From Novosphingobium sp. SG919 (GTDB lineage Bacteria > Pseudomonadota > Alphaproteobacteria > Sphingomonadales > Sphingomonadaceae), in NCBI RefSeq assembly GCF_012932495.1, contig NZ_JABCNG010000001.1, forward strand, positions 2,170,001-2,234,000: a stretch of 64,000 nt of DNA, in the 5' to 3' direction. Shown here piece by piece: positions 1 to 9,646 of the stretch. Numbering within the stretch: the first letter of the stretch is position 1; the number at the start of each line of letters is the position of its first letter. A program made the translations under genes and the position numbers. The notes under the pieces were generated by a model. It made no database searches and was not told where the DNA came from. It worked only from the letters and a program-made list of their open reading frames with translations.

Positions 1-14
1 AACAAGGTCGTCAT
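1..14 (-). CDS. start of a further operon gene (partial)
   Basis: An ATG on the minus strand (12-14) lies just past the pcaD stop, preceded by a GGAG-like ribosome binding site inside the pcaD stop region, and it reads Met-Thr-Thr-Leu before the window ends. The spacing fits another gene in the benzoate operon. A transporter or porin is often found at this position in ben/cat/pca operons, but four residues cannot identify it. Confidence 0.35.
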
Positions 15-15
15 A

Positions 16-813
16 TCACTCTCCGCTTGTTTTATTCAGATGATCGAGCAGCGCGGCCGTGAAGGCAGCGGGCTGTTCGAGATTGGACAGGTGCGCCGCG
101 TCCAGGATAACGCCGGTCGCGCCCGCGATTCCCTCGATCAAGGCCCTCGTCTGCTCGGGCGGGGTGGCGGGGTCCTGCGCGCCCCCGATCACCAGCGTGG
201 GCGTTTCGATCAGCCCGAGCAGTGGGCGCAGGTCCATGTCCCGAATGGCAGCGCAACAGCCCGCATAGCCTTGTGGGTCGGTGACATGCAGCGTGGCAAG
301 GATGGCTGCGGTATTGTCCGGATCGGCGCGAAAGGCGGGCGTGAACCAGCGCTCCACCACCGCGTCGGCAATGGCCGCCATGCCCTGGCTGCGCACCGTG
401 GCGATCCGCGCATCCCATGCCGAGGGCGGCCCCATATAGGGCGCGCTGTTGGCGATGACGAGACGGGTGAGCCGCTCGGGCGCATGGACACCCAGCCACT
501 GCCCGGTCATGCCGCCAAGGGACAGGCCACAAAACGCGAACCGGGCAAGCCCGAGCGCGTCGGCCAGTTCCAGAACGTCGCGGCCCAGCCGGTCGAGGCC
601 ATAGCCGCCGGGCCAGGCATCGGAGGCGCCGTGGCCGCGCGTGTCATAGCGAATGACGCGGAAGTGCTGCGCGAGAGGCGCCAGTTGCGGCGTCCACATC
701 GCGCGATCGGTGCCCAGCGAATTGGACAGGATCAGCGGCGGCGCCGACGGATCGCCATCACTGGTCCAGGCCAGACGGCAACCATCGCCAAGGGTCAGAT
801 GGTGCGGGCTCAT
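16..813 (-). CDS. pcaD: 3-oxoadipate enol-lactonase
   Basis: Alpha/beta hydrolase of 265 residues that hydrolyses 3-oxoadipate enol-lactone to 3-oxoadipate in the cytoplasm. The nucleophile elbow GLSLG puts Ser at about residue 98. The acid is Asp about 214 (GGAQDP) and the base His about 241 (DAAHLSN). The start at 813 was chosen because its ATG overlaps the pcaF stop as ATGA; an in-frame start 15 codons upstream would add an Arg/Gly-rich tail unlike the family. It acts after CatC in this operon, and the thiolase and CoA-transferase genes upstream complete the pathway. The nearest alternative is a generic alpha/beta hydrolase, but the context makes pcaD very likely. Confidence 0.95.
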   Translation of the reverse strand: MSPHHLTLGDGCRLAWTSDGDPSAPPLILSNSLGTDRAMWTPQLAPLAQHFRVIRYDTRGHGASDAWPGGYGLDRLGRDVLELADALGLARFAFCGLSLGGMTGQWLGVHAPERLTRLVIANSAPYMGPPSAWDARIATVRSQGMAAIADAVVERWFTPAFRADPDNTAAILATLHVTDPQGYAGCCAAIRDMDLRPLLGLIETPTLVIGGAQDPATPPEQTRALIEGIAGATGVILDAAHLSNLEQPAAFTAALLDHLNKTSGE

Positions 814-2012
814 ACGCGCTCCACCACCAGCGCCAGGCCCTGGCCCACGCCGACGCACAGTGTCGCCAATCCCAGCTTGCCACCGGATTTCTCAAGCTGA
901 TGCACCAGTGTCATGGCGAGGCGCGCACCCGACATGCCAAGCGGATGGCCCAGCGCAATGGCACCGCCGTTCGGATTGACGCGGGGATCGTCGTCGGCCA
1001 GCCCCAATCCCCGCAGCACCGCCAGCCCTTGCGAGGCAAAGGCCTCGTTCAGTTCGATCGCGTCGATCGCCGCCAGCGACAGGCCCAGCCGGGCAAGAAG
1101 CTTGTGCGTTGCCGGCACGGGGCCGATGCCCATGATGCGCGGGGCAACCCCGGCACTCGCCATGCCCAGGATTCGTGCACGCGGCGTCAGGCCATGGTCG
1201 CGAACCGCCGCCTCGCTGGCGACGATCATCGCCGCCGCGCCATCGTTCACGCCCGAAGCATTGCCCGCCGTCACCGTGCCATCGGGCCGAACCACCGGGC
1301 GCAGCCGTGCCAGCGTGTCGAGCGTGGTATCGGCACGCGGGTGTTCGTCGGTATCGGTGCCCGTCTCGCGGCCCTTTCGGTCGGTGATCGTCATCGGTAC
1401 GATCTCTTCGGCGAAGAAGCCGGCCGCCTGCGCGGCAGTGGCGCGCTGCTGGCTGCGCAGCGCGAACCGGTCCTGATCCGTGCGGCCGATGCCGAAATCG
1501 GCGGCCACGTTCTCGCCCGTCTCCGGCATCGAATCCACGCCATAGCCCGCCCGCATGCGCGGGTTGACGAAGCGCCAGCCGATCGTGGTGTCGTGAATTT
1601 CCGCCTGCCGGGAAAATCCGCTTTCCGCCTTGGCCAGGACGAAGGGTGCGCGGCTCATGCTTTCCACGCCCCCCGCGATCAGCAGGTCGGCGTCGCCAGC
1701 CAGGACCGCGCGGGCGGCAGTGCCGACTGCGTCGAGGCCCGATGCGCATAGCCGGTTGATCGTGACCCCGCCGACCGTTTCGGGCAGCCCGGCGAGCAGC
1801 GCTGCCATGCGCGCCACGTTGCGATTGTCCTCGCCCGCCTGGTTTGCACATCCCAGGATCACATCATCGATCGCCGCCGGATCGAAAGCGCCGCGTTCGA
1901 CCAATGCCGCGATCGGCACCGCCGCAAGATCATCGGCCCGAACCGAAGACAGCGCGCCGGCATAGCGGCCGATCGGCGTGCGGACCGCATCGCAGAGAAA
2001 CGCAGCAGTCAC
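810..2012 (-). CDS. pcaF: 3-oxoadipyl-CoA thiolase
   Basis: Thiolase of 400 residues that cleaves 3-oxoadipyl-CoA with CoA to succinyl-CoA and acetyl-CoA, the last step of the 3-oxoadipate pathway. The acyl-accepting Cys lies at about residue 89 ([10 protein letters not shown]). The C-terminal [10 protein letters not shown] carries the catalytic His, and CVGVGQG carries the second Cys. The GTG start at 2012 overlaps the pcaJ stop (GTGA) and begins directly at the conserved N-terminus; longer in-frame starts add non-homologous sequence. Length and motifs match PcaF/PaaJ thiolases, and the CoA-transferase genes next to it favour PcaF. Confidence 0.96.
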   Translation of the reverse strand: MTAAFLCDAVRTPIGRYAGALSSVRADDLAAVPIAALVERGAFDPAAIDDVILGCANQAGEDNRNVARMAALLAGLPETVGGVTINRLCASGLDAVGTAARAVLAGDADLLIAGGVESMSRAPFVLAKAESGFSRQAEIHDTTIGWRFVNPRMRAGYGVDSMPETGENVAADFGIGRTDQDRFALRSQQRATAAQAAGFFAEEIVPMTITDRKGRETGTDTDEHPRADTTLDTLARLRPVVRPDGTVTAGNASGVNDGAAAMIVASEAAVRDHGLTPRARILGMASAGVAPRIMGIGPVPATHKLLARLGLSLAAIDAIELNEAFASQGLAVLRGLGLADDDPRVNPNGGAIALGHPLGMSGARLAMTLVHQLEKSGGKLGLATLCVGVGQGLALVVERV

Positions 2013-2683
2013 AGCAATGCCTCCGCTGCCAATGCGATCTGGAGCGGGGCACCGGTTTTTGCGGTCACTTCCTCTACCGAAATGCCGGGGGCCAGTTCGA
2101 TCAAGCGCAGCCCGCCCTTTGCGCGATCGACCTTGATCACCCCCAGATCCGTGACGATCAGGTCGACACAGGCCCGCCCCGTCAGCGGCAAGGTGCAACG
2201 TTCCAGGATCTTGGGCGTCCCGTCCTTGGCGACGTGGTCCATCACCACCACCACCTGGCGGACACCGGCGACGAGATCCATCGCCCCGCCCATGCCCTTC
2301 ACCATCTTGCCCGGGATCGTCCAGTTGGCGAGATCGCCATTGGCGGCAACTTCCATCGCGCCCAGCACCGCCATGTTGATATGGCCTCCGCGGATCATGG
2401 CAAAGCTGTCTGCCGAAGAGAAGAAGCTCGACGTCGGCAGCGCGGTGACCGTCTGCTTGCCGGCGTTGATCAGGTCGGGATCCTGCTCGCCGGTATAGGG
2501 AAACGGGCCAATGCCCAGCATGCCGTTCTCGCTTTGAAGCGTGACGGTGATGCCCTCGGGCACATGGTTGGCAACCAGCGTCGGGATGCCGATCCCCAGG
2601 TTGACGTAATAGCCGTCGCGCAGTTCACGCGCCGCGCGCGCTGCCATGGCATCGCGGGTCCAGCCTTTCGCATCGGTGCCCAT
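2009..2683 (-). CDS. pcaJ: 3-oxoadipate CoA-transferase subunit B
   Basis: Beta subunit (224 residues) of the succinyl-CoA:3-oxoadipate CoA-transferase, which makes 3-oxoadipyl-CoA. The SENG motif (LQSENGMLG, about residue 50) contains the Glu that forms the enzyme-CoA thioester in class I CoA-transferases. The N-terminal [14 protein letters not shown] and the C-terminal GAPLQ region are typical of PcaJ/ScoB. The ATG overlaps the pcaI stop by one base (TGATG), so the two subunits are translationally coupled. ScoB-type 3-oxoacid transferases look almost the same; the ben/cat/pca context decides the name. Confidence 0.94.
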   Translation of the reverse strand: MGTDAKGWTRDAMAARAARELRDGYYVNLGIGIPTLVANHVPEGITVTLQSENGMLGIGPFPYTGEQDPDLINAGKQTVTALPTSSFFSSADSFAMIRGGHINMAVLGAMEVAANGDLANWTIPGKMVKGMGGAMDLVAGVRQVVVVMDHVAKDGTPKILERCTLPLTGRACVDLIVTDLGVIKVDRAKGGLRLIELAPGISVEEVTAKTGAPLQIALAAEALL

Positions 2684-3393
2684 CAGGCGTGCTCCCTTTC
2701 GCGGGTCGTCAGCTTCTCGATCCGTTTCTCGTTGATCGTCGCACGCACGATGCGATCGACATAGATGCCCGGCGTATGGATGCAGTCGGGATCGAAGCTG
2801 CCTTCCGGCACGATCTCTTCCACTTCGGCCACCGTCACGCGGCCTGCGGTTGCCATGTTCGGGTTGAAGTTGCGCGCGGTCTTGCGGAACATCAGATTGC
2901 CGGCCGGATCGGCGCGCCACGCCTTCACGATCGCAAGGTCTGCGCGCAGCCAGGTTTCGCGCACATATTCCTCGCCCTCGAACGTCTCGACCGGCTTGCC
3001 CTCGGCCACCACGGTGCCAACGCCGGTGCGCGTGTAAAAGGCGGGAATGCCCGCCCCGCCGGCGCGAATGCGCTCGGCCAGCGTGCCCTGCGGGTTCAGT
3101 TCCAGTTCCAGCTCGCCAGACAGGTATTGCTGCTCGAACAGCTTGTTCTCACCCACATAGGACGAGATCATCTTGCGCACCTGCCGGCTTTCCAGCAGCA
3201 TCCACAAGCCGAACCCATCGGCACCGGCATTGTTGGAAATGACAGTCAGCTGCCGGACGCCCGATGCCCGGATGACGGGAATGAGGCTTTCGGGATTGCC
3301 CGAAAGGCCAAAGCCGCCGGACATGATCGTCATCCCGTCGAACAGCAGGCCCTCCAGGGCCGCGGCCGGGCTGTCATAGATTTTGCTGGTCAT
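2683..3393 (-). CDS. pcaI: 3-oxoadipate CoA-transferase subunit A
   Basis: Alpha subunit (236 residues) of the heterodimeric 3-oxoadipate CoA-transferase. The CoA-binding glycine motif [10 protein letters not shown] lies near residue 27, followed by a Rossmann-like core with [13 protein letters not shown]. It pairs with the following pcaJ, with which it overlaps by one base. The gene begins 11 bases after the benD stop, so it belongs to the same transcript as the benzoate dioxygenase genes. Full length, no anomalies. Confidence 0.94.
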   Translation of the reverse strand: MTSKIYDSPAAALEGLLFDGMTIMSGGFGLSGNPESLIPVIRASGVRQLTVISNNAGADGFGLWMLLESRQVRKMISSYVGENKLFEQQYLSGELELELNPQGTLAERIRAGGAGIPAFYTRTGVGTVVAEGKPVETFEGEEYVRETWLRADLAIVKAWRADPAGNLMFRKTARNFNPNMATAGRVTVAEVEEIVPEGSFDPDCIHTPGIYVDRIVRATINEKRIEKLTTREREHA

Positions 3394-3404
3394 GCTTGCG
3401 TCCG

Positions 3405-4181
3405 TTATCCGAGATCGCCGCCCGCGACGGGCAGCACCGTTCCGGTGATGTAGGAAGCCTCGTCCGAGGCGAGGAACAGGATCGGCGCGACCTGCTCCGC
3501 GATGGTGCCGTAGCGTTTGAGCAGCGCCGACTGGGTGACCTGCTCGACCACGTCCGCCATCCAGGCCTGCTCTTGCGCGCTATCGCCATCGGGATTGCGC
3601 GGCACCCGGCGCGGGGGGGCCTCGGTCCCGCCGGGGGCGGTTGCAACCACGCGAATGTTGTTCGCGGCATATTCCATCGCCAGGCTTTGGGTGAGCGCGT
3701 TCACCCCGCCCTTGGCGGCCGAGTAAGGCCCCCGGCGGATGCCGCGCGTGGCGTTGGACGAGATATTGACGATCGTACCGCGCCCCCTGGCAAGGAAATG
3801 CGGCAGCGCGGCGTGGCAGCACCACAGCGTTGGCATCAAGGAGCGCCGAATCTCCGCTTCGATCTGCGCGGGTTCGAAGGCATCGAACGGGCGCATGCGG
3901 ATCGCGCCGCCAACGCCGTTGATGAGGATATCGAACCCGCCGAACCGGGCAACCGCTGCGGCCATCGCCGCCGATGCGCCTTCGTGGGTTTCCACATCGG
4001 CAACGAAGGCGGCGGCTTCGCCTTCGGCGGCTGCAGCAACTTCGTCCACGAACGGCGCCCGATCGACGAACAGCACGCGTCCGCCTTCCAGGGCAGCGCG
4101 TTCGGCAACGCTGCGGCCGATGCCCTGCGCCGCGCCGGCCACCACCAGAACCTTGCCGGCAAAGCGTGCCTGCGCGCTCAT
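3405..4181 (-). CDS. benD: benzoate cis-diol dehydrogenase
   Basis: Short-chain dehydrogenase of 258 residues, expected to oxidise and decarboxylate 1,6-dihydroxycyclohexa-2,4-diene-1-carboxylate to catechol with NAD+. The nucleotide-binding GAAQGIG occupies residues 16-22, the Ser pair is near 141, and the YxxxK catalytic pair is Tyr153/Lys157 (GPYSAAKGG). The chosen ATG overlaps the benC stop (ATGA). The family is broad, but its place between benC and pcaI makes BenD the natural reading. A longer in-frame start would run through the benC coding sequence and is rejected. Confidence 0.94.
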   Translation of the reverse strand: MSAQARFAGKVLVVAGAAQGIGRSVAERAALEGGRVLFVDRAPFVDEVAAAAEGEAAAFVADVETHEGASAAMAAAVARFGGFDILINGVGGAIRMRPFDAFEPAQIEAEIRRSLMPTLWCCHAALPHFLARGRGTIVNISSNATRGIRRGPYSAAKGGVNALTQSLAMEYAANNIRVVATAPGGTEAPPRRVPRNPDGDSAQEQAWMADVVEQVTQSALLKRYGTIAEQVAPILFLASDEASYITGTVLPVAGGDLG

Positions 4182-5200
4182 GTCGGCACCGCTTCGGTCG
4201 GCGCGAACTTCTCGTAATGGAAATGCGCCGGTGTCAGCCCCCGGTCGCGCAGCGCGGTGCGCACCGCCGCCACCATCGGTGGCGGCCCGCACAGATAGAG
4301 ATCGCAATTCCCCACATCGAACGGCACGCCGTCAAGGTGATCGGTGACATAGCCATGGCGCGGATGCGCGGCATCAAGGCTGCTGATACATGCGCTCCAG
4401 GTGAAGCCCGGCAGCCGCGCCGCCAGTGCGTCAAGCCGATCGGTTTCCACCAGATCGCGCTCTTCGGTCACGCCATAAAGCAGATGGAGCGGCGCATTGC
4501 AGCTACGGTCGGCCAGCACTTCCAGCATCGACAGGATCGGGGCAAGCCCGGTGCCGCCGGCCAGCAGCAGGACCGGCCGGGTGACATCGCGCAGGAAGAA
4601 GCTGCCCTGCGGGCCGACCATCGACAGCCGATCACCAGGGCGCGCGGTTTCCACCAGCCAGCGGCTCATCCGCCCGCCCGGCACATTGCGGATCAGGAAC
4701 TGCGCTTCGGCGGCCCCAGGCTTGGAGCTGAACGAATAGGAGCGGGACTCATTCGTGCCGGGCACGAACAGGTTCACGTATTGCCCCGGCAGGAAGGCCA
4801 GCGCCTCGGGCCGATCAAGCGCGACGCGCAGCTGGATCGTGCTTTGCGAAACAAGCTCCACCGAGACAACAGTGCCCTCGTGCGCCCTGGGCGCCACCTT
4901 GCACGCCTGCGCAGGCACCGGCACGGCAACGATGCAGTCCGACGCGGGCACCATCTGGCAGGTCAGCACCAGCCCCTCGCCCGCTTCGTCGGCGCTCAGC
5001 GCTTCCTCGAGATAGTCGTCGCCCATATCGTAGCGGCCCTGCTCGCAGCGGCACTTGCAAGTGCCGCAAACCCCGTCCGAACAGTCCATCGGCAGGTTGA
5101 CCTTCTGCCGATAGGCGGCGTCGAGCACGGTTTCGCCAGGATTGCAGTCGATGATGCGGGTGGCGCCGTCCTCGAAGGTGAGCGCGATGCGATAGGTCAT
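4178..5200 (-). CDS. benC: benzoate 1,2-dioxygenase electron-transfer component
   Basis: NADH:acceptor reductase of 340 residues that feeds electrons to the BenAB oxygenase. The N-terminal plant-type [2Fe-2S] ferredoxin domain has Cys40, Cys45, Cys48 and Cys81 (CSDGVCGTC...TCQ). The FAD-binding barrel follows with RSYSFSS near 200, then the NAD-binding domain with GGTGLAPILSM and the C-terminal LCGPPPM motif. This fused ferredoxin-reductase layout is that of BenC/XylZ/AntC. It starts 28 bases after benB and ends overlapping benD. AntC is the main alternative, but the downstream diol dehydrogenase argues for benzoate. Confidence 0.95.
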   Translation of the reverse strand: MTYRIALTFEDGATRIIDCNPGETVLDAAYRQKVNLPMDCSDGVCGTCKCRCEQGRYDMGDDYLEEALSADEAGEGLVLTCQMVPASDCIVAVPVPAQACKVAPRAHEGTVVSVELVSQSTIQLRVALDRPEALAFLPGQYVNLFVPGTNESRSYSFSSKPGAAEAQFLIRNVPGGRMSRWLVETARPGDRLSMVGPQGSFFLRDVTRPVLLLAGGTGLAPILSMLEVLADRSCNAPLHLLYGVTEERDLVETDRLDALAARLPGFTWSACISSLDAAHPRHGYVTDHLDGVPFDVGNCDLYLCGPPPMVAAVRTALRDRGLTPAHFHYEKFAPTEAVPT

Positions 5201-5228
5201 TCCAGCCTCTCCCGGCCAGCGTCGCGGA

Positions 5229-5735
5229 TCACAGGTGATAAATGTCCACGACCTGGTGAATATAATCGTTTTTCAGCACCACCTTCTTGGCGGTGATCAC
5301 CGGCCTCTCGCCCGACACGTCGAGCGTGTAGAAGGACGTGCCGAAGAACTGGCTCGTCACCGCATAACGATGGCTGAGCGTGTGCCAGTTAAAGCGCAGA
5401 TCGACCGCGCCTTCGCGCTCGGCCAGCAGTTCGACATTGGCGATCATGTGGCTGGTGCGCGGCTCGGGCGTGCTCGCGCCCGAACGCTCGGTCTTGATGC
5501 GGAAGACGCGGTCTTCCAAGCCCTGCCGGTTGGGATAATAGATCAGCGAGACATGGCGCTGCGGATCTTCGACCAGACGGTCATCGTCATCCCAGGCCGG
5601 CATCCAGAACGTTGCGTCCGGCGCATAGCAATCGAGCCATGCGTCCCATTCGCGATCGTCCAGCAGCCGCGCCTCACGGTGCAGGAAGGCAAGCACGTCC
5701 TCACGCGCGATCGGGCGTTGCAACGGCGCGGTCAT
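5229..5735 (-). CDS. benB: benzoate 1,2-dioxygenase small subunit
   Basis: Beta subunit (168 residues) of the ring-hydroxylating dioxygenase. It has the NTF2-like cone fold of the family and plays a structural role in the alpha3beta3 hexamer. Recognisable segments are the N-terminal [16 protein letters not shown], then [16 protein letters not shown], and the C-terminal [19 protein letters not shown]. The start at 5735 overlaps the benA stop (ATGA), and its length matches BenB/XylY. No catalytic residues are expected in this subunit. Confidence 0.94.
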   Translation of the reverse strand: MTAPLQRPIAREDVLAFLHREARLLDDREWDAWLDCYAPDATFWMPAWDDDDRLVEDPQRHVSLIYYPNRQGLEDRVFRIKTERSGASTPEPRTSHMIANVELLAEREGAVDLRFNWHTLSHRYAVTSQFFGTSFYTLDVSGERPVITAKKVVLKNDYIHQVVDIYHL

Positions 5736-7120
5736 GCCACGGCCCTCAGGCTGGTGGCTGGCGGCACCGCCGCGCCATCGCCGCCCCCGTCGCCTCCCGC
5801 TTCGATCGCCGCAAGCAGCGCCTGTGCCCAATATTCGTGCTGGCGCACGAACAGGCCCTCGTCCTCGCTGCGCTCGCCGCTCAGGATCGGGTCCAGCCCC
5901 ATCGCGCGGGCATTGTCGTCCGGCCCTTCGATCCAGCGCGTGGCGCCGCGGCTCAGGTCGTTCCACAGACTGCCGGCGCCGGCATAGGCGGTCTGGCAAG
6001 CGCGGAACTCCTCCAGATCGTCAGGCGTGCCCATGCCGCTGACGTTGAAGAAATCCTCATACTGGCGCAGCCGCAGCGCCCGCTCGGTGGCGCTTTCGCC
6101 CTTGGGCGCAAAGCAATAGATCGTGACTTCGGTCTGATCCACGCTGATCGGCCGCACCACCCGGATCTGGGTGGAAAACTGGTCCATCAGATAGACATTG
6201 GGATAGAGGCAAAGGTTGCGCGTCTGATCGACGATGAACTTCGCGCGGGCTTCCCCCAGCCGCTGCGCCAGCGCCTCGCGATGGGCATGGATCGGCCGCA
6301 CTTCAGGGTTGAGCAGTTGCGTCCACAGCAGGATATGTCCGTTTTCAAAGCCATAGACGCCGCCAACGCTTTTCGACCAGCCATTGGCATCGACGGTGCG
6401 CGTGCCTTCCTCGTCGTAGTCCCGATGCGCCATGGTGGCGGCATAGTTCCAGTGGACCGTGCTGACGTGATAGCCGTCGGCGCCGTTCTCGATCTGGAGC
6501 TTCCAGTTGCCGTTGTAGGCGTAAGTCGAGCTGCCGCGCAGCACTTCGATCCCGTCGGGCGCCTGGTCGACGATCTGGTCGATGATCGTGCGCGTCGCGC
6601 CGAGATAGTCGGCAAGCGGCTGCACCTCTGCGCGCAGGCTGCCGAACAGGAAGCCGCGATAGCTTTCAAAGCGCGCGATCCGCGTCAGGTCGTGCGATCC
6701 GGCCGTGTCGAAGGCGTCGGGATAGCCGCCGCTCTTGCCGTCCTTCACCTTGAGCAGCCGGCCGGTATTGCTGAACGTCCAGCCGTGGAAGGGACACGTG
6801 AAGCTGCCCTTGTTGCCATGCTTGCGACGGCACAACGTGGCGCCGCGATGCGCGCAGGCGTTGATGAACCCGTGCAGTTCCCCGCCCTTGTCGCGCGTGA
6901 CGACAACCGGGGTGCGCCCGATCCAGGTGGTGAAATAGTCGTTCGGCTCGGGGATCTGGCTTTCATGCGCCAGGTACACCCAATTGCCTTCGAAGATGTG
7001 CTTCATCTCCAGATCGAAGAGATCGGGATCGGTGAACACATCGCGGCGGCAGCGGAACAGGCCCGCCTCGGGGTCGTCGACAACCGCGCTGGCGATGCGT
7101 TCGGCAAGGGTCGAAGTCAC
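5732..7120 (-). CDS. benA: benzoate 1,2-dioxygenase large subunit
   Basis: Catalytic alpha subunit (462 residues) that dioxygenates benzoate to the cis-1,2-diol acid. The Rieske motif C-x-H-x17-C-x2-H is complete: Cys89, His91, Cys109, His112. The mononuclear iron site has His218 and His223 in [13 protein letters not shown]. The GTG start at 7120 was chosen because a GAGAGGAG Shine-Dalgarno sequence sits about 8 bases upstream and the family N-terminus begins there; the reading frame stays open further upstream but enters catA. BenA, XylX (toluate) and AntA (anthranilate) are homologous; with benD and cat genes next to it, benzoate is most likely. Confidence 0.95.
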   Translation of the reverse strand: MTSTLAERIASAVVDDPEAGLFRCRRDVFTDPDLFDLEMKHIFEGNWVYLAHESQIPEPNDYFTTWIGRTPVVVTRDKGGELHGFINACAHRGATLCRRKHGNKGSFTCPFHGWTFSNTGRLLKVKDGKSGGYPDAFDTAGSHDLTRIARFESYRGFLFGSLRAEVQPLADYLGATRTIIDQIVDQAPDGIEVLRGSSTYAYNGNWKLQIENGADGYHVSTVHWNYAATMAHRDYDEEGTRTVDANGWSKSVGGVYGFENGHILLWTQLLNPEVRPIHAHREALAQRLGEARAKFIVDQTRNLCLYPNVYLMDQFSTQIRVVRPISVDQTEVTIYCFAPKGESATERALRLRQYEDFFNVSGMGTPDDLEEFRACQTAYAGAGSLWNDLSRGATRWIEGPDDNARAMGLDPILSGERSEDEGLFVRQHEYWAQALLAAIEAGGDGGGDGAAVPPATSLRAVA

Positions 7121-7133
7121 GGTCGGGCTCCTC

Positions 7134-8039
7134 TCAGGCCAGGGCAGGCTCGGCAGCCGCACGGCTGCGGGCGGAAAGTTGTTCGTCTTCGGCGCCAGCC
7201 GCGCGCTGCAGGCTGAAATCGAAGGCGATATAGGCGCTGTCGCCCTGACGCTGCGGCACCGGCAGCAGCCCCTCGCGGGTGCCAAAGGCGAAATCGTCCC
7301 TGGCGAAGGGATCGTCGCCGAAGTTGATCTGCGTGGTCAGCGTACGATAGCCCGGCGCCTCGATGAAGAAATGGACGTGGGCCGGGCGATTGCCGTGACG
7401 TCCCAGCGCCTGCATCAGCACGTCCGTAGCTCCGCCCGGCGGCACGCTGTAACCGTTGGGCATGCGCGAATGAAAGCTGTAGCGCCCGTCCGGGCCCAGC
7501 TTGATGCGGGCGCGGTTGTTGAACGGCGTCTGCTCCCCGGTCGGGTCGAAATGCGAATACCACCCCTTGGAGTTCGCGTGCCAGACATGCAGGATCACGT
7601 CGGGAACCGGCTCGCCGTCCGGCCCGGTCACACGCCCGTTCATGTAGAGCGCGCCGGTATCGTCAGGGTCCTTGCTCAGGTTGACATCGCCTTCCACCAG
7701 CGGCGCACCGGCGACATAGAGCGGTCCTTCAATGGTGCGCGGCGTACCGCCGGTCAGCCCCGCCTCGGCATCCTTGGCGTCCATGAACAAGTCGAGAAAA
7801 TGCTCCAGCCCGGTCCCGGCCACGAGCAGGCCGAACTCGTCCGCGCCCTGCTGCAGGAAGGTGACGGCCTGCCAGAATTCGCTTTCGCTCACGTCATGGC
7901 GGACGATCACAGCGGCAGCCGCCTCGATGATATCCCGCATGATCGCCTTGACGCGCGGCGAACCGTCAGCGCTGCCGATGCCGGCCGCCGTGTCAAAAAG
8001 GGCCTGGACCTCGTGGGTCTTGACGAAACTGTCGTCCAT
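7134..8039 (-). CDS. catA: catechol 1,2-dioxygenase
   Basis: Intradiol, non-heme Fe(III) dioxygenase (301 residues) that cleaves catechol to cis,cis-muconate. The iron ligands are visible: Tyr161 (GWYSHF), Tyr197 (PNGYSVP), His221 and His223 (RPAHVHF). The N-terminal helical dimerisation domain and the GPLYVAGAP loop near 108 are typical of CatA. A strong AGGAGAG ribosome binding site precedes the ATG. It lies between catC and benA, so the ring-cleavage enzyme is made from the same transcript as the dioxygenase that supplies its substrate. The last 25 residues form an Ala/Arg-rich tail without obvious function. Confidence 0.96.
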   Translation of the reverse strand: MDDSFVKTHEVQALFDTAAGIGSADGSPRVKAIMRDIIEAAAAVIVRHDVSESEFWQAVTFLQQGADEFGLLVAGTGLEHFLDLFMDAKDAEAGLTGGTPRTIEGPLYVAGAPLVEGDVNLSKDPDDTGALYMNGRVTGPDGEPVPDVILHVWHANSKGWYSHFDPTGEQTPFNNRARIKLGPDGRYSFHSRMPNGYSVPPGGATDVLMQALGRHGNRPAHVHFFIEAPGYRTLTTQINFGDDPFARDDFAFGTREGLLPVPQRQGDSAYIAFDFSLQRAAGAEDEQLSARSRAAAEPALA

Positions 8040-8091
8040 TTTCTCTCTCCTTGTCGTCCGGCGCCTGGGACGCCTGTCGTTTGCTTGCGGA

Positions 8092-8382
8092 TCAGCGGTC
8101 GTCGTCGTGCAGCGAGGATGGATGCCGGCAGAGCGGCGTCACGCGGATCGTCATGAAAGGGTAGAGCGGCAAGCCGACCAGCAGATCGTGCAGTTGCGCA
8201 TTACTCTCGACATCGAAGATGCTGACGTTCGCATAGCGCCCGACCACCCGCCAGATATGGCGCCAGGTGCCTGCCCGCTGCAGTTCCTGGAACCGCGCCT
8301 TTTCCGCATCCTTGAGCCGCTGCGCTTCCGTCGGATCGAATCCCAGCGGGATGGCGACGTCCATTTCAACCTGGAACAGCAT
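8092..8382 (-). CDS. catC: muconolactone delta-isomerase
   Basis: Small enzyme of 96 residues, ferredoxin-like fold, that isomerises muconolactone to 3-oxoadipate enol-lactone. The N-terminus MLFQVEMDVAIP and the central GTWRHIWRVVGRYANVSIF match the family closely, as does the length (about 92-97). The start codon shares one base with the catB stop (TGATG), so the two are translationally coupled. The C-terminal end, rich in Arg, Asp and His, is slightly longer than usual. It forms a homodecamer in known members. Confidence 0.95.
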   Translation of the reverse strand: MLFQVEMDVAIPLGFDPTEAQRLKDAEKARFQELQRAGTWRHIWRVVGRYANVSIFDVESNAQLHDLLVGLPLYPFMTIRVTPLCRHPSSLHDDDR

Positions 8383-9542
8383 CAGCCGCGCGCTCCCAGC
8401 ACATGAAGCGTCGGAGCCGTGCGGTCACGCCGGAAGCGGGCGAGCCGGTCTTCGTCGATGGCAACGCCCAGGCCAGGCCCGTCGGGCACTTGCAGTGCGA
8501 AATCGGCATAGACCAATGGCTCCTCGAGAATCTCCTCGGTGAGCAGCAGCGGCCCGAACAGTTCGGTCCCCCAGGCCAGGCGCGGCAACGTGGCGAAGAG
8601 CTGCGCAGAGGCGGCCGTTCCCACGCCCGCCTCCAGCATCGTGCCGCCATAAAGGCCCACGCCAGCCGCATCGGCGATGGCGGCCACTTCGCGCGCCGGC
8701 AAGAGCCCGCCCGACTGGGCGATCTTGAGCGCAAAGACGCGGGCGCCGGCATGGGCGGCGATCGTGAAGGCCGATCGCGGACCGTGCAGCGCCTCGTCCG
8801 CCATCAGCGGAAGGGCATGCCGCGCCGAAAGACGCGCCATCGCGGCCAGCGCATCCCGGGCGACCGGCTGCTCGACGAGATCACATCCGGCTTCGGCCAG
8901 CAAGGCCATGCCGAGATCCGCCTGGGTCTCGTCCCAGCCCTGGTTGACGTCGACCCGCACGCTGCCGCGATCGCCGATCGCACGCTTGATCGCGGCAACG
9001 TGCGCCACATCCGCGCGCACGTCGCGCTTGCCGATCTTCAGCTTGAAGATGTTGTGGCGCCGCGCGGCGATCATCGCCTCGGCCTCCTCGATGTCGCGCC
9101 CGGTATCGCCGCTGGCCAGAGTCCAGGCGACCGGCATGCTGTCGCGCACACGGCCCCCACCGATCAGGTCCGCAGCCGGGATGCCCAGCCGCTTGCCAGC
9201 CACATCGAGCAGCGCGCTTTCCACCGCGCTTTTGGCGATGCGGTTGCCCACGACGTGGCGAGAGATCGCGGCCATCGTTTCGGCCACGCGGCGCAGATCG
9301 CAGGTCGCCAGGACCGGCGCGATATAGGTGTCGATCGCCAGCTTGATGCCCTCGGCGCTTTCCTCGCCATAGCTGAGGCCGCCGATCGTCGTGCCTTCGC
9401 CGATACCCTCGATGCCATCTGCGGTAAGGATACGCACCAGCACGATGGTCTGGCGGTGCATCGTTGCCATTGCCAGCACATGCGGGCGGATCGTCGGCAG
9501 ATCGACGAGAATGGCTTCGACCGACTGAAGCGCAACCTTCAC
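8382..9542 (-). CDS. catB: muconate cycloisomerase
   Basis: Enolase-superfamily enzyme (386 residues from the GTG at 9542) that converts cis,cis-muconate to muconolactone. Counted from this start, the catalytic and metal residues are Lys167/Lys169 (FKLKIGK), Asp198, Glu224, Asp249 and Lys273. This is the spacing and essentially the numbering known for muconate cycloisomerases, which supports the GTG start. An upstream in-frame ATG at 9623 would add 27 unrelated residues and reach almost to the CatR-type operator, so it is disfavoured. It is the first gene of the ben-cat-pca operon, divergent from the LysR gene. It lacks features of the chloromuconate branch that can be judged here. Confidence 0.94.
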   Translation of the reverse strand: MKVALQSVEAILVDLPTIRPHVLAMATMHRQTIVLVRILTADGIEGIGEGTTIGGLSYGEESAEGIKLAIDTYIAPVLATCDLRRVAETMAAISRHVVGNRIAKSAVESALLDVAGKRLGIPAADLIGGGRVRDSMPVAWTLASGDTGRDIEEAEAMIAARRHNIFKLKIGKRDVRADVAHVAAIKRAIGDRGSVRVDVNQGWDETQADLGMALLAEAGCDLVEQPVARDALAAMARLSARHALPLMADEALHGPRSAFTIAAHAGARVFALKIAQSGGLLPAREVAAIADAAGVGLYGGTMLEAGVGTAASAQLFATLPRLAWGTELFGPLLLTEEILEEPLVYADFALQVPDGPGLGVAIDEDRLARFRRDRTAPTLHVLGARG

Positions 9543-9626
9543 AAGCAATTCCCGAAATTGGTGTTCGATGCCGGCTAGGTAGGATCCGGGAGGGCGCGCG
9601 CCAAAGACTATTGCAGTCTCCAATCG

Positions 9627-9641
9627 ATACCTATTAGGTAT
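9627..9641. promoter_or_regulatory. CatR/BenM-type operator, ATAC-N7-GTAT
   Basis: A perfect dyad, ATACCTA-T-TAGGTAT, lies five bases upstream of the LysR start and about 85 bases upstream of catB. It fits the LysR T-N11-A rule and exactly the ATAC-N7-GTAT consensus established for CatM and BenM. It probably serves both repression of the regulator gene and muconate- or benzoate-dependent activation of the divergent operon. Core promoter hexamers for catB could not be fixed by eye. Confidence 0.82.
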
Positions 9642-9646
9642 GGCGC

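Noticed and set aside
40..7216. Long open frames on the plus strand opposite the ben/cat/pca genes
   Set aside because: They are shadows of high-GC coding sequence, Arg/His/Gly-rich, with no ribosome binding sites and no recognisable domains.
9543..9623. ATG at 9623 as catB start
   Set aside because: It would add 27 unrelated residues and crowd the CatR operator; the GTG at 9542 gives the known active-site numbering.
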